A stretch of 64,000 bases of DNA from Halictus rubicundus (lineage: Eukaryota > Arthropoda > Insecta > Hymenoptera > Halictidae), in NCBI RefSeq assembly GCF_050948215.1, contig NW_027489069.1, forward strand, positions 1 through 64,000. The letters are read 5' to 3'. The position numbers and the translations under genes are program-made. Under the pieces are notes generated by a model, which did no database searches, was not told the origin of the DNA, and saw nothing but the letters and a program-made list of their open reading frames with translations. Below, piece after piece: positions 39,201 through 52,508 of the stretch (position 1 is the stretch's first letter; every line of letters starts with the position of its first letter).

Positions 39201-42200
39201 CTATAATATCGTATACTCTATCATATCCTATCCTCTATCCTATAATATCATCTATACGTTCCTATTCTCTATCCTAACCTATCCTCTATCCTATCCTATC
39301 GTCTATCCCATCCTCTATCCTATCCTATCCTCTATCCTATCCTATCCTCATTCCTATCCTATCCTATCCTCTATCCTATCCTATCCTCTATCCTATCCTA
39401 TCCTCTATCCTATCCTATCCTGTATCCTATCCAATCCTCTATCCTATCCTATCCTCTATCCTATCCTATCCTCTATCCTATCCTATCCTCTATCATATCC
39501 TATCCTCTATCCTATCCCATCCTCTATCCTATCCTATCGTCTATCCTATCCTCTATCCTATACGATCCTCTATCCTATCCTATCCTCTATCCTATCCTAT
39601 CGTCTATCCTATCTTCTATCCTATCCTATCCTCTATCCTAGCCTATCATCTATCCTATCCTATCCAATCCCCTATCCTATGCTCTATCCTATCCTACCCT
39701 CTATAATATCGTATACTCTATCATATCCTATCCTCTATCCTATCCTCTATCCTATCCTATCCTCTATCCTATCCTATCCTCTATCCTATCCAATCCTCTA
39801 TCCTATCCTATCCTCTATCCTATCCTATCCTCTATCCAATCCTCTATCCTATCCTATCCTCTATTCTATCCTATCCTCTATCCTATCCTATCCTCTATCC
39901 TATTAAATCCCCCATCCTATCCTCTATCCTATCCTCTCCTGTATCCTATCCAATCCTCTATCCTATCCAATCCTCTATCCTATCAAATCCCCTATCCTAT
40001 CCTCTATCCTATCATATCCTGTATCCTATCCAATCCTCTATCCTATCCTATCATCTATCCTATCCTATTCTCTATCCTATCCTATCCTCTATCCTATCCT
40101 CTATCCTATCCTCTATCCTATCCTCTATCCTATCCTCTATCCTATCCTATCCTCTGTCCTATCCTATCGTCTATCCTATCCTCTATCCTATCCGATCCTC
40201 TATCCTGTCCTATCCTCTATCCTATCCTATCCTATCTTCTATCCTATCCTATCCTCTATCCCATCAAATCCCCTATCCTATCCTCTATCCTATCCGATCC
40301 TCTATCCTATCAAATCCCCTATCCTATCCTCTGTACTATCCTATCCTATATCCTATCCTACCATCTATCCTCAATCCTATCCTTTCCTGTATCCTATCCA
40401 ATCCTCTATCCTATCCTATCCTCTATCCTATCCTGTCCTCTATCCTATCCTATCCTCTATCCTATCCTCTATCCTATCCTCTATCCTATCCTCTATCCTA
40501 TCCTCTATCCTTGCCTATCCTCTATCCCATCCTATCCTACCCTCTATAATATCGTATACTCTATCATATCCTATCCTCTATCCTATAATATCATCTATAC
40601 GTTCCTATTCTCTATCCTAACCTATCCTCTATCCTATCCTATCGTCTATCCTATCCTCTATCCTATCCTATCCTCTATCCTATCCTATCCTCATTCCTAT
40701 CCTATGCTCTATCCTATCCTATTCCCTATCCTATCCTATCCTCTATCCTATCCTATCCTCTATCCTATCCTATCCTCAATCCTATCCTATCCTATCCTCT
40801 ATCCTATCAAATCCACTATCCTATCCTCTATCCTATCCTATCATCTATCCTCTATCCTATTGTATCCTCTATTCTATCCTATCCTCTATCCTATCCTATC
40901 CTGTATCCTATCCTATCTTCTATCCTATCCTATCAAATCCCCTATCCTATCCTCTATCCTATCCTCTATCCTATCCTATCCTGTATCCTATCCAATCCTC
41001 TATCCTATCCTATCCTCTATCCTATCCTATCCTCTATCCTATCCTATCCTCTATCCTATCCTATCCTGTATCCTATCCAATCCTCTATCCTATCCTATCC
41101 TCTATCCTATCCTATCCTCTATCCTATCCTATCCTCTATCCTATCCTATCCTCTATCATATCCTATCGTCTATCCTATCCTCTATCCTATCCGATCCTCT
41201 ATCCTATCCTATCCTGTATCCTATCCTATCGTCTATCCTATCCTCTATCCTATCCTATCCTCTATCCTATCCTATCCTCTATCCTATCCTATCCTCTATC
41301 CTATCCTATCCTCTATCCTATCCTATCCTCTATCCTATCCTATCCTCTATCCTATACTATCGTCTATCCTATCCTCTATCCTATCCTATCCTCTATCCTA
41401 TCCTATCCTCTATCCTATCCTATCCTCTATCCTATCCTATCCACTGTCCTATCCTATCTTCTATCCTATCCTATCCTGTATCCAATCCAATCCTCTATCC
41501 TATCCTATCTTCTATCCTATCAAATCCCCTATCCTATCCTCTATCCTATCATATCCTGTATCCTATCCAATCCTCTACCCTATCCTATCATCTATCCTAT
41601 CCAATCCTCTATCCTAGCGTATCACTCTACCCTATCATATCCTCTATCCTATAATATCCTCTATCCTATCATATCCTCTATCCAATCCTCTATCCTATCC
41701 TATCCTCTATTCTATCCTATCCTCTATCCTATCCTATCCTCTATCCTATCCTATCTTCTATCCTATCCTATCAACTATCCTATCAAATCCCCCATCCTAT
41801 CCTCTATAGTATTAAATCCCCTATCCTATCCTCTATCCTATCCTATCCTGTATCCCATCCAATCCTCTATCCTATCCTATCCTGTATCCTATCCAATCCT
41901 CTATCCTATCCTATCCTCTATCCTATCCTATCCTCTATCCTATCCTATCCTCTATCCTATCCTATCCTCTATCCTATCCTATCCTCTATCCAATCCTATC
42001 CTCTATCCTATCCTATCCTCTATCCTATCCCATCATCAATCCTATCCTTTCGTCTATACTATCCTCTATCCTATCCTATCCTCTTACTTATCCTATCCTC
42101 TATCCTATCCTATCCTCTATCCTATCCGATCCCCTATCCTATCCTATCCTCTATCCTAGGCAATCCCATATCCTATCCTCTATCCTATCCTATCCTCTAT

Positions 42201-45200
42201 CGTATCCATTTTTCTATAATATCGTATGTTCTATCGTATCCTATCCTCTATCCTATCCTATCAACTATCCTATCCTATCCTCTATCCTATCCTATCAACT
42301 ATCCTATCAACTATCCTATCCTATCCTCTATCCTATCCTATCCTCTATCCTATCCTATCCTCTATCCTATCCTATCGTCTATCCTATCCTCTATCCTATC
42401 CTATCCTCTATCCTATCCTATCCTCTATCCTATCCTATCCTCTATCCTATCCTATCTTCTATCCTATCCTATCCTGTATCCAATCCAATCCTCTATCCTA
42501 TCCTATCCTCTATCCTATCAAATCCCCTATCCTATCCTCTATCCTATCATATCCTGTATCCTATCCAATCCTCTATCCTATCCTATCATGTATCCTATCC
42601 TATTCTCTATCCTATCCTATCCTCTATCCTATCCTCTATCCTATCGTATCCTCTGTCCTATCCTATCGTCTATCCTATCCTCTATCCTATCCGATCCTCT
42701 ATCCTATCCTATCCTCTATCCTATCCTATCTTCTATCCTATACTATCCTCTATCCTATCAAATCCCCTATCCTATCCTCTATCCTATCCGATCCTCTATC
42801 CTATCAAATCCTCTATCCTATCCTCTGTACTATCCTATCCTATATCCTATCCTATCATCCATCCTCAATCCTATCCTTTCCCGTATCCTATCCTATCCTC
42901 TATCCTAGCCTATCATCTGTCCTATCCTATCCAATCCCCTATCCTATGCTCTATCCTATCCTACCCTCTATAATATCGTATACTCTATCATATCCTATCC
43001 TCTATCCTATCCTCTATCCTATCCTATCCTCTATCCTATCCTATCCTCTATCCTATCTTATCCTCTATCCAATCCTATCCTCTATCCTATCCTTTCCTCT
43101 ATCCTATCCTATCCTCTATTCTATCCTATCCTCTTACTTATCCTATCCTCTATCCTATCCTATCCTCTATCCTATCCTATCCTCTATACAATCCTATCCT
43201 CTATCCTATCCTATCCTCTATCCTATCCCATCATCAATTATATCCTTTCGCCTATACTATCCTCTATCCTATCCTATCCTCTTACTTATCCTATCCTCTG
43301 TCCTATCCTATACTCTACCCTATCCTATCCTATCCTATCCTCTATCCTATCCTATACTCTATCCTATCCTATCCTCTATCGTATCCAATACTCTATCCTA
43401 TCCTATCCTCTATCGTATCCTATCCTCTATCCTATCCTGTCCTCTATCTTATCCTATCCTCTATCCTATCTTATCCGCTATCCAATCCTATCCTCTATCC
43501 TATCCTATCCTCTATCCTATCCTATCCTCTATTCTATCCTATCCTCTTACTTATCCTATCCTCTATCCTATCCTATCCTCTATCCTATCCTATCCTCTAT
43601 CCTATCCTATCCTCTATCCAATCCTATCCTATCCTCTATCCAATCCTATCCTCTATCCTATCCTATCTTCTATCCTATCCCATCATCAATCTTATCCTTT
43701 CGTCTATACTATCCTCTGTCCTATCCTATCCTCTTACTTATCCTATCCTCTATCCTATCCTATCCTCTATCCTATCCTATCCTCTATCCAATCCTATCCT
43801 CTATCCTATCCTATCCTCTATCCTATCCCATCATCAATCCTATCCTTTCGCCTATACTATCCTCTATCCTATCCTATCCTCTTACTTATCCTATCCTCTA
43901 TCCTATCCTATCCTCTATCCTATCCTATCCTCTATCCAATCCTATCCTCTATCCTATCCTATCCTCTTACTTATCCTATCCTCTATCCTATCCTATCCTC
44001 TATCCTATCCTATCCTGTATCCAATCCTATCCTCTATCCTATTCTATCCTCTACCCTATAATACTATGTATCGTATCCTATCCTCTATCCTATCCTATCC
44101 TCTATCCTATCCCATCATCAATCCTATCCTTTCGTCTATACTATCCTCTATCCTATCCTATCCTCTTACTTATCCTATCCTCTATCCTGTCCTATCCTCT
44201 ATCCTATCCGATCCTCTATCCTATCCTATCCTCTATCCTAGGCAATCCCATATCCTATCCTCTATCCTATCCTATCCTCTATCGTATCCATTTTTCTATA
44301 ATATCGTATGTTCTATCGTATCCTATCCTCTATCCTATCCTATCAACTATCCTATCCTATCCTCTATCCTATCCTATCCTATCCTATCCTCTATCCTATC
44401 CTATACTCTATCCTATCCTATCCTCTATCGTATCCTATACTCTATCCTATCCTATCCTCTATCGTATCCTATCCTCTATCCTATCCTGTCCTCTATCTTA
44501 TCCTATCCTCTATCCTATCTTATCCTCTATCCTATCCTATCCTCTATCCTATCCTATCCTCTATCCAATCCTATCCTCTATCCTATCCTATCCTCTTACT
44601 TATCCTATCCTCTATCCTATCCTATCCTCTATCCTATCCTATCCTCTATCCAATCCTATCCTCTATCCTATCCTATCCTCTATCCTATCCTATCATCAAT
44701 CCTATCCTATCCCATCCTGTATCCAATCCTATCCTCTATCCTATTCTATCCTCTACCCTATAATACCATGTATCCTATCTTATCCTCTATCCAATTCTAT
44801 CCTCTACCCAGAATACCATGTATCCTATCCTATTCTCTATCCTATCCTATCCTCTATCGTATGCTCTATCCTATCCTATCCTCTATCGTATCCTATCCTC
44901 TATCCTATCCTGTCCTCTATCTTATCCTATCCTCTATCCTATCTTATCCTCTATCCAATCCTATTCTCTATCCTATCCTTTCCTCTATCCTGTCCTGTCC
45001 TCTATCCTATCCTATCCTCTATCCTATCCTATCCTCTATCCTATCAAATCCCCTATCCTATCCTCTATCCTATCCTATCCTCTATCCAATCCTATCCTCT
45101 ATCCTATCCTATCCTCTTACTTATCCTATCCTCTATCCTATCCTATCCTCTATCCTATCCTATCCTCTATCCAATCCTATCCTCTATCCTATCCTCTATC

Positions 45201-45951
45201 CTATCCTATCCTCTATCCTATCCTATCATCAATCCTATCCTTTCGTCTATACTATCCTCTATCCTATCCTATCCTCTTACTTATCCTATCCTCTATCCTA
45301 TCCTATCCTCTATCCTATCCGATCCTCTATCCTATCCTATCCTCTATCCTAGGCAATCCCATATCCTATCCTCTATCCTATCCTATCCTCTATCGTATCC
45401 TTTTTTCTATAATATCGTATGTTCTATCGTATCCTATCCTCTATCCTATCCTTTCCTCTATCCTATCCTCTATCCTATCCTTTCCTCTATCCTATCCTCT
45501 ATCCAATCCTATCCTCTATCCTATCCTGTCCTCTATCCTATCTTATCACCTATCCTATCCTATCCTCTATCCAATCCTATCCTCTATGCTATCCTATCCT
45601 CTATCCTATACTATCCTCTATCCAATCCTATCCTCTATCCTATCCCATCCTCAATTCTATCCTTTCCTCTATCCTATCCTCTTACTTATCCTATCCTCTA
45701 TCCTATCCAATCCCCTATCTTATCCTCTATCCAATTCTATCCTCTACCCAGAATACCATGTATCCTATCCTATTCTCTATCCTATCCTATCCTCTATCGT
45801 ATGCTCTATCCTATCCTATCCTCTATCGTATCCTATCCTCTATCCTATCCTGTCCTCTATCTTATCCTATCCTCTATCCTATCTTATCCTCTATCCAATC
45901 CTATTCTCTATCCTATCCTTTCCTCTATCCTGTCCTGTCCTCTATCCTATC

Positions 45952-46004
45952 CATCCTCTATCCTATCCTATCCTCTATCCTATCAAATCCCCTATCGTAT
46001 CCTT
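45952..46004 (+). other. Pair of compensating one-base indels
   Basis: Relative to 16213-16265 and 56481-56533, one T is missing between 45952 and 45953 (CTATCCATCC) and one T is gained at 46003/46004 (CCTTCTATCC). Net length is unchanged. Both changes are private to this copy. Sequencing or polishing error is a real alternative. Confidence 0.85.
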
Positions 46005-48510
46005 CTATCCTATCCTATCCTCTATCCTATCCTATTCTCTATCCTATCCTATCCTCTATCCTATAATATCCTCTATCCTATCCTATCCTCTATCCTATCC
46101 TATCCTCTATCCTATCCTATCCTCTATCCTATCCTATCCTCTATCCTATCCACTATCCTATCCTCTATCCTATCCTCTATCCTATCCTATCCTCTGTCCT
46201 ATCCTATCGCCTATCCTATCCTCTATCCTATCCGATCCTCTATCCTATCAAATCCCCTATCCTATCCTCTATCCTATCCGATCCTCTATCCTATCAAATC
46301 CCCTATCCTATCCTCTGTACTATCCTATCCTATATCCTATCCTATCATCCATCCTCAATCCTATCCTTTCCTGTATCCTATCCTATCCTCTATCCTAGCC
46401 TATCATCTATCCTATCCTATCCAATCCCCTATCCTATGCTCTATCCTATCCTACCCTCTATAATATCGTATACTCTATCATATCCTATCCTCTATCCTAT
46501 CCTCTATCCTATCCTATCCTCTATCCTATCCTATCCTCTATCCAATCCTATCCTCTATCCTATCGTATCCTCTATCCTATCCCATCATCAATCCTATCCT
46601 TTCGTCTATACTATAATCTATCCTATCCTATCCTCTTACTTATCGTATCCTCTATCCTATCCTATCCTCTATCCTATCCGATCCTCTATCCTATCCTATC
46701 CTCTATCCTAGGCAATCCCATATCCCATCCTCAATCCTATCCTATCCTATCCTCTATCGTATCCTTTTTTCTATAATATCGTATGTTCTATCGTATCCTA
46801 TCCTCTATCCTATCCTATCAACTATCCTATCCTATCCTCTATCCTATCCTTTCCTCTATCCGATCCTATCCTCTATTCTATCCTATCCTCTTACTTATCC
46901 TATCCTCTATCCTATCCTATCCTCTATCCTATCCTATCCTCTATCCAATCCTATCCTCTATCCTATCCTATCCTCTTACTTATCCTATCCTCTATCCTAT
47001 CCTATCCTCTATCCTATCCTATCCTCTATCCAATCCTATCCTCTATCCTATCCTATCTTCTATCCTATCCCATCATCAATCTTATCCTTTCGTCTATACT
47101 ATCCTCTGTCCTATCCTATCCTCTTACTTATCCTATCCTCTATCCTATCCTATCCTCTATCCTATCCTATCCTCTATCCAATCCTATCCTCTATCCTATC
47201 CTATCCTCTATCCTATCCCATCATCAATCCTATCCTTTCGCCTATACTATCCTCTATCCTATCCTATCCTCTTACTTATCCTATCCTATCCTCTATCCTA
47301 TCCTATCCTCTATCCAATCCTATCCTCTATCCTATCCTATCCTCTTACTTATCCTATCCTCTATCCTATCCTATCCTCTATCCTATCCTATCCTCTATCC
47401 AATCCTATCCTCTATCCTATCCTATCCTCTATCCTATCCTATCATCAATCCTATCCTATCCCATCCTGTATCCAATCCTATCCTCTATCCTATTCTATCC
47501 TCTACCCTATAATACCATGTATCCTATCTTATCCTCTATCCAATTCTATCCTCTACCCAGAATACCATGTATCCTATCCTATTCTCTATCCTATCCTATC
47601 CTCTATCGTATGCTCTATCCTATCCTATCCTCTATCGTATCCTATCCTCTATCCTATCCTGTCCTCTACCTTATTCTATCCTCTATCCTATCTTATCCTC
47701 TATCCAATCCTATTCTCTATCCTATCCTTTCCTCTATCCTGTCCTGTCCTCTATCCTATCCTATCCTCTATCCTATCCTATCCTCTATCCTATCAAATCC
47801 CCTATCCTATCCTCTATCCTATCCTATCCTCTATCCAATCCTATCCTCTATCCTATCCTATCCTCTTACTTATCCTATCCTCTATCCTATCCTATCCTCT
47901 ATCCTATCCTATCCTCTATCCTATCCTATCCTCTATCCTATCCTATCCTCTATCCTATCCTATCCTCTATCCTATCCTCTATCCTATCCTCTATCCTATC
48001 CTCTATCCTATCCTATCCTCTGTCCTATCCTATCGCCTATCCTATCCTCTATCCTATCCGATCCTCTATCCTATCAAATCCCCTATCCTATCCTCTATCC
48101 TATCCGATCCTCTATCCTATCAAATCCCCTATCCTATCATTCATCCTCAATCCTATCCTTTCCTGTATCCTATCCTATCCTCTATCCTAGCCTATCATCT
48201 ATCCTATCCTATCCAATACCCTATCCTATGCTCTATCCTATCCTACCCTCTATAATATCGTATACTCTATCATATCCTATCCTCTATCCTATCCTCTATC
48301 CTATCCTCTATCCTATCCTATCCTCTATCCTATCCTATCCTCTATCCAATCCTATCCTCTATCCTATCCTATCCTCTATCCTATCCCATCATCAATCCTA
48401 TCCTTTCGTCTATACTATAATCTATCCTATCCTATCCTCTTACTTATCGTATCCTCTATCCTATCCTATCCTCTATCCTATCCGATCCTCTATCCTATCC
48501 TATCCTCTAT

Positions 48511-50225
48511 CCTAGGCAATCCCATATCCCATCCTCAATCCTATCCTATCCTATCCTCTATCGTATCCTTTTTTCTATAATATCGTATGTTCTATCGTAT
48601 CCTATCCTCTATCCTATCCTATCAACTATCCTATCCTATCCTCTATCCTATCCTATCAACTATCCTATCCTATCCTCTATCCTATCCTATCAACTATCCT
48701 ATCCTATCCTGTATCCTATCCTATCCTATCGTATCCTATCCTCTATCCTATCCTATCAACTATCCTATCCTATCCTCTATCCTATCCTATCAACTATCCT
48801 ATCCTATCCAGTATCCTATCCTATCCTATCCTATCCTATCCTCTATCCTATCCTATACTCTATCCTATCCTATCCTCTATCGTATCCTATACTGTATCCT
48901 ATCCTATCCTCTATCGTATCCTATCCTCTATCCTATCCTGTCCTCTATCTTATCCTATCCTCTATCCTATCTTATCCTCTTACTTATCCTATCCTATCCT
49001 CTATCCTATCCTTTCCTCTATCCTATCCTATCCTCTATTCTATCCTATCCTCTTACTTATCCTATCCTCTATCCTATCCTATCCTCTATCCTATCCTATC
49101 CTCTATACAATCCTATCCTCTATCCTATCCTATCCTCTATCCTATCCCATCATCAATCCTATCCTTTCGCCTATACTATCCTCTATCCTATCCTATCCTC
49201 TTACTTATCCTATCCTCTATCCTATCCTATCTTCTACCCTATCCTATCCTATCCTATCCTCTATCCTATCCTATACTCTATCCTATCCTATCCTCTATCG
49301 TATCCTATACTCTATCCTATCCTATCCTCTATCGTATCCTATCCTCTATCCTATCCTGTCCTCTATCTTATCCTATCCTCTATCCTATCTTATCCTCTAT
49401 CCAATCCTATCCTCTATCCTATCCTTTCCTCTATCCTATCCTATCCTCTATTCTATCCTATCCTCTTACTTATCCTATCCTCTATCCTATCCTATCCTCT
49501 ACCCTATCCTATCCTATCCTATCCTCTATCCTATCCTATACTCTATCCTATCCTATCCTCTATCGTATCCTATACTCTATCCTATCCTATCCTCCATCGT
49601 ATCCTATCCTCTATCCTATCCTGTCCTCTATCTTATCCTATCCTCTATCCTATTTTATCCTCTATCCAATCCTATCCTCTATCCTATCCTTTCCTCTATC
49701 CTATCCTATCCTCTATTCTATCCTATCCTCTTACTTATCCTATCCTCTATCCTATCCTATCCTCTATCCTATCCTATCCTCTATCCAATCCTATCCTCTA
49801 TCCTATCCTATCCTCTTACTTATCCTATCCTCTATCCTATCCTATCCTCTATCCTATCCTATCCTCTATCCAATCCTATCCTCTATCCTATCCTATCTTC
49901 TATCCTATCCCATCATCAATCTTATCCTTTCGTCTATACTATCCTCTGTCCTATCCTATCCTCTTACTTATCCTATCCTCTATCCTATCCTATCCTCTAT
50001 CCTATCCTATCCTCTATCCAATCCTATCCTCTATCCTATCCTATCCTCTATCCTATCCCATCATCAATCCTATCCTCTATCCTATCCTATCCTCTATCCT
50101 ATCCCATCATCAATCCTATCCTTTCGCCTATACTATCCTCTATCCTATCCTATCCTCTTACTTATCCTATCCTATCCTCTATCCTATCCTATCCTCTATC
50201 CAATCCTATCCTCTATCCTATCCTA
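48511..50225 (+). repeat. 2321-bp unit cut by the tandem-duplication junction
   Basis: This is the homologue of 18772-20486. It keeps the first-unit base A at 48810 (19071 in copy 1). The last 606 bp of the unit and the second unit are found only after the duplication, from 60755. Confidence 0.88.
50211..50225 (+). other. Junction microhomology of the 10,529-bp duplication
   Basis: The 15 bases CTCTATCCTATCCTA are identical to 39682-39696. The base before them differs (C at 50210, G at 39681), and the base after them begins island A. The crossover therefore lies within these 15 bp or at their edge. Confidence 0.9.
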
Positions 50226-52508
50226 CCCTCTATAATATCGTATACTCTATCATATCCTATCCTCTATCCTATCCTCTATCCTATCCTATCCTCTATCCTA
50301 TCCTATCCTCTATCCTATCCAATCCTCTATCCTATCCTATCCTCTATCCTATCCTATCCTCTATCCAATCCTCTATCCTATCCTATCCTCTATTCTATCC
50401 TATCCTCTATCCTATCCTATCCTCTATCCTATTAAATCCCCCATCCTATCCTCTATCCTATCCTCTCCTGTATCCTATCCAATCCTCTATCCTATCCAAT
50501 CCTCTATCCTATCAAATCCCCTATCCTATCCTCTATCCTATCATATCCTGTATCCTATCCAATCCTCTATCCTATCCTATCATCTATCCTATCCTATTCT
50601 CTATCCTATCCTATCCTCTATCCTATCCTCTATCCTATCCTCTATCCTATCCTCTATCCTATCCTCTATCCTATCCTATCCTCTGTCCTATCCTATCGTC
50701 TATCCTATCCTCTATCCTATCCGATCCTCTATCCTGTCCTATCCTCTATCCTATCCTATCCTATCTTCTATCCTATCCTATCCTCTATCCCATCAAATCC
50801 CCTATCCTATCCTCTATCCTATCCGATCCTCTATCCTATCAAATCCCCTATCCTATCCTCTGTACTATCCTATCCTATATCCTATCCTACCATCTATCCT
50901 CAATCCTATCCTTTCCTGTATCCTATCCAATCCTCTATCCTATCCTATCCTCTATCCTATCCTGTCCTCTATCCTATCCTATCCTCTATCCTATCCTCTA
51001 TCCTATCCTCTATCCTATCCTCTATCCTATCCTCTATCCTTGCCTATCCTCTATCCCATCCTATCCTACCCTCTATAATATCGTATACTCTATCATATCC
51101 TATCCTCTATCCTATAATATCATCTATACGTTCCTATTCTCTATCCTAACCTATCCTCTATCCTATCCTATCGTCTATCCTATCCTCTATCCTATCCTAT
51201 CCTCTATCCTATCCTATCCTCATTCCTATCCTATGCTCTATCCTATCCTATTCCCTATCCTATCCTATCCTCTATCCTATCCTATCCTCTATCCTATCCT
51301 ATCCTCAATCCTATCCTATCCTATCCTCTATCCTATCAAATCCACTATCCTATCCTCTATCCTATCCTATCATCTATCCTCTATCCTATTGTATCCTCTA
51401 TTCTATCCTATCCTCTATCCTATCCTATCCTGTATCCTATCCTATCTTCTATCCTATCCTATCAAATCCCCTATCCTATCCTCTATCCTATCCTCTATCC
51501 TATCCTATCCTGTATCCTATCCAATCCTCTATCCTATCCTATCCTCTATCCTATCCTATCCTCTATCCTATCCTATCCTCTATCCTATCCTATCCTGTAT
51601 CCTATCCAATCCTCTATCCTATCCTATCCTCTATCCTATCCTATCCTCTATCCTATCCTATCCTCTATCCTATCCTATCCTCTATCATATCCTATCGTCT
51701 ATCCTATCCTCTATCCTATCCGATCCTCTATCCTATCCTATCCTGTATCCTATCCTATCGTCTATCCTATCCTCTATCCTATCCTATCCTCTATCCTATC
51801 CTATCCTCTATCCTATCCTATCCTCTATCCTATCCTATCCTCTATCCTATCCTATCCTCTATCCTATCCTATCCTCTATCCTATACTATCGTCTATCCTA
51901 TCCTCTATCCTATCCTATCCTCTATCCTATCCTATCCTCTATCCTATCCTATCCTCTATCCTATCCTATCCACTGTCCTATCCTATCTTCTATCCTATCC
52001 TATCCTGTATCCAATCCAATCCTCTATCCTATCCTATCTTCTATCCTATCAAATCCCCTATCCTATCCTCTATCCTATCATATCCTGTATCCTATCCAAT
52101 CCTCTACCCTATCCTATCATCTATCCTATCCAATCCTCTATCCTAGCGTATCACTCTACCCTATCATATCCTCTATCCTATAATATCCTCTATCCTATCA
52201 TATCCTCTATCCAATCCTCTATCCTATCCTATCCTCTATTCTATCCTATCCTCTATCCTATCCTATCCTCTATCCTATCCTATCTTCTATCCTATCCTAT
52301 CAACTATCCTATCAAATCCCCCATCCTATCCTCTATAGTATTAAATCCCCTATCCTATCCTCTATCCTATCCTATCCTGTATCCCATCCAATCCTCTATC
52401 CTATCCTATCCTGTATCCTATCCAATCCTCTATCCTATCCTATCCTCTATCCTATCCTATCCTCTATCCTATCCTATCCTCTATCCTATCCTATCCTCTA
52501 TCCTATCC
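50226..52508 (+). repeat. Class I segment placed by the tandem duplication
   Basis: This aligns with 39697-41979 and with 9958-12240. It sits between two class II domains only because the 10,529-bp duplication started inside class I. Island A elements are at 50226 and 51069. Confidence 0.85.

Larger units (their letters stand above)
24166..41979 (+). repeat. Class I satellite domain, second
   Basis: The class I variants return after 24166 and no class II hallmark appears until about 41990. The domain has two parts. Bases 24166-29591 form a segment with its own internal duplications (1187-bp tandem, and homologues 16.05 kb and 4.27 kb away). Bases 29592-41979 are the copy of 1-12240. Island A elements occur at 24676, 25475, 25992, 29756, 32351, 35308, 36107 (variant), 36791, 37687, 38357, 39197, 39697 and 40540. 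Confidence 0.8.
29592..50225 (+). repeat. Large higher-order unit, copy 2, interrupted at its right end
   Basis: This is homologous to 1-20486. It differs from copy 1 by a 148-bp insertion (36107-36254), a pair of one-base indels (near 45953 and 46003) and scattered substitutions. It follows copy 1 until 50225; at 50226 it has CCCTCTATAATATCG where copy 1 at 20487 has TCCTCTTACTTATCC. From there the sequence matches 39697 onward instead, so the copy is broken by a tandem duplication. It resumes at 60755. Confidence 0.9.
39697..50225 (+). repeat. 10,529-bp tandem duplication, first unit
   Basis: This segment is repeated immediately downstream with a constant offset of 10529 bp (for example ATG 42226/52755, 44066/54595, 46783/57312, 48587/59116). 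Its first base is the first base of an island A (CCCTCTATAATATCG). Its last 15 bases, CTCTATCCTATCCTA at 50211-50225, are identical to the 15 bases just before it at 39682-39696. This unit carries two one-base indels (near 45953 and 46003) that are absent from the second unit and from copy 1. Confidence 0.93.
41980..50225 (+). repeat. Class II satellite domain, second copy
   Basis: This aligns with 12241-20486 at offset 29739 and carries the same class II hallmarks and spliced-in class I stretches. It ends abruptly at the 50225/50226 junction, within what would have been the first 2321-bp unit. Confidence 0.82.

Noticed and set aside
48587..52183. 1198-codon + strand frame, and dozens of shorter ones, as protein-coding genes
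   Set aside because: All three + frames are open in the same DNA, overlapping frames are equally long, the translation is a low-complexity S/Y/P/L/I repeat without any domain, and the openness follows from a stop-free monomer. Frame length tracks duplication history (749 codons at 18848, 21169, 59116 and 61437), not selection.
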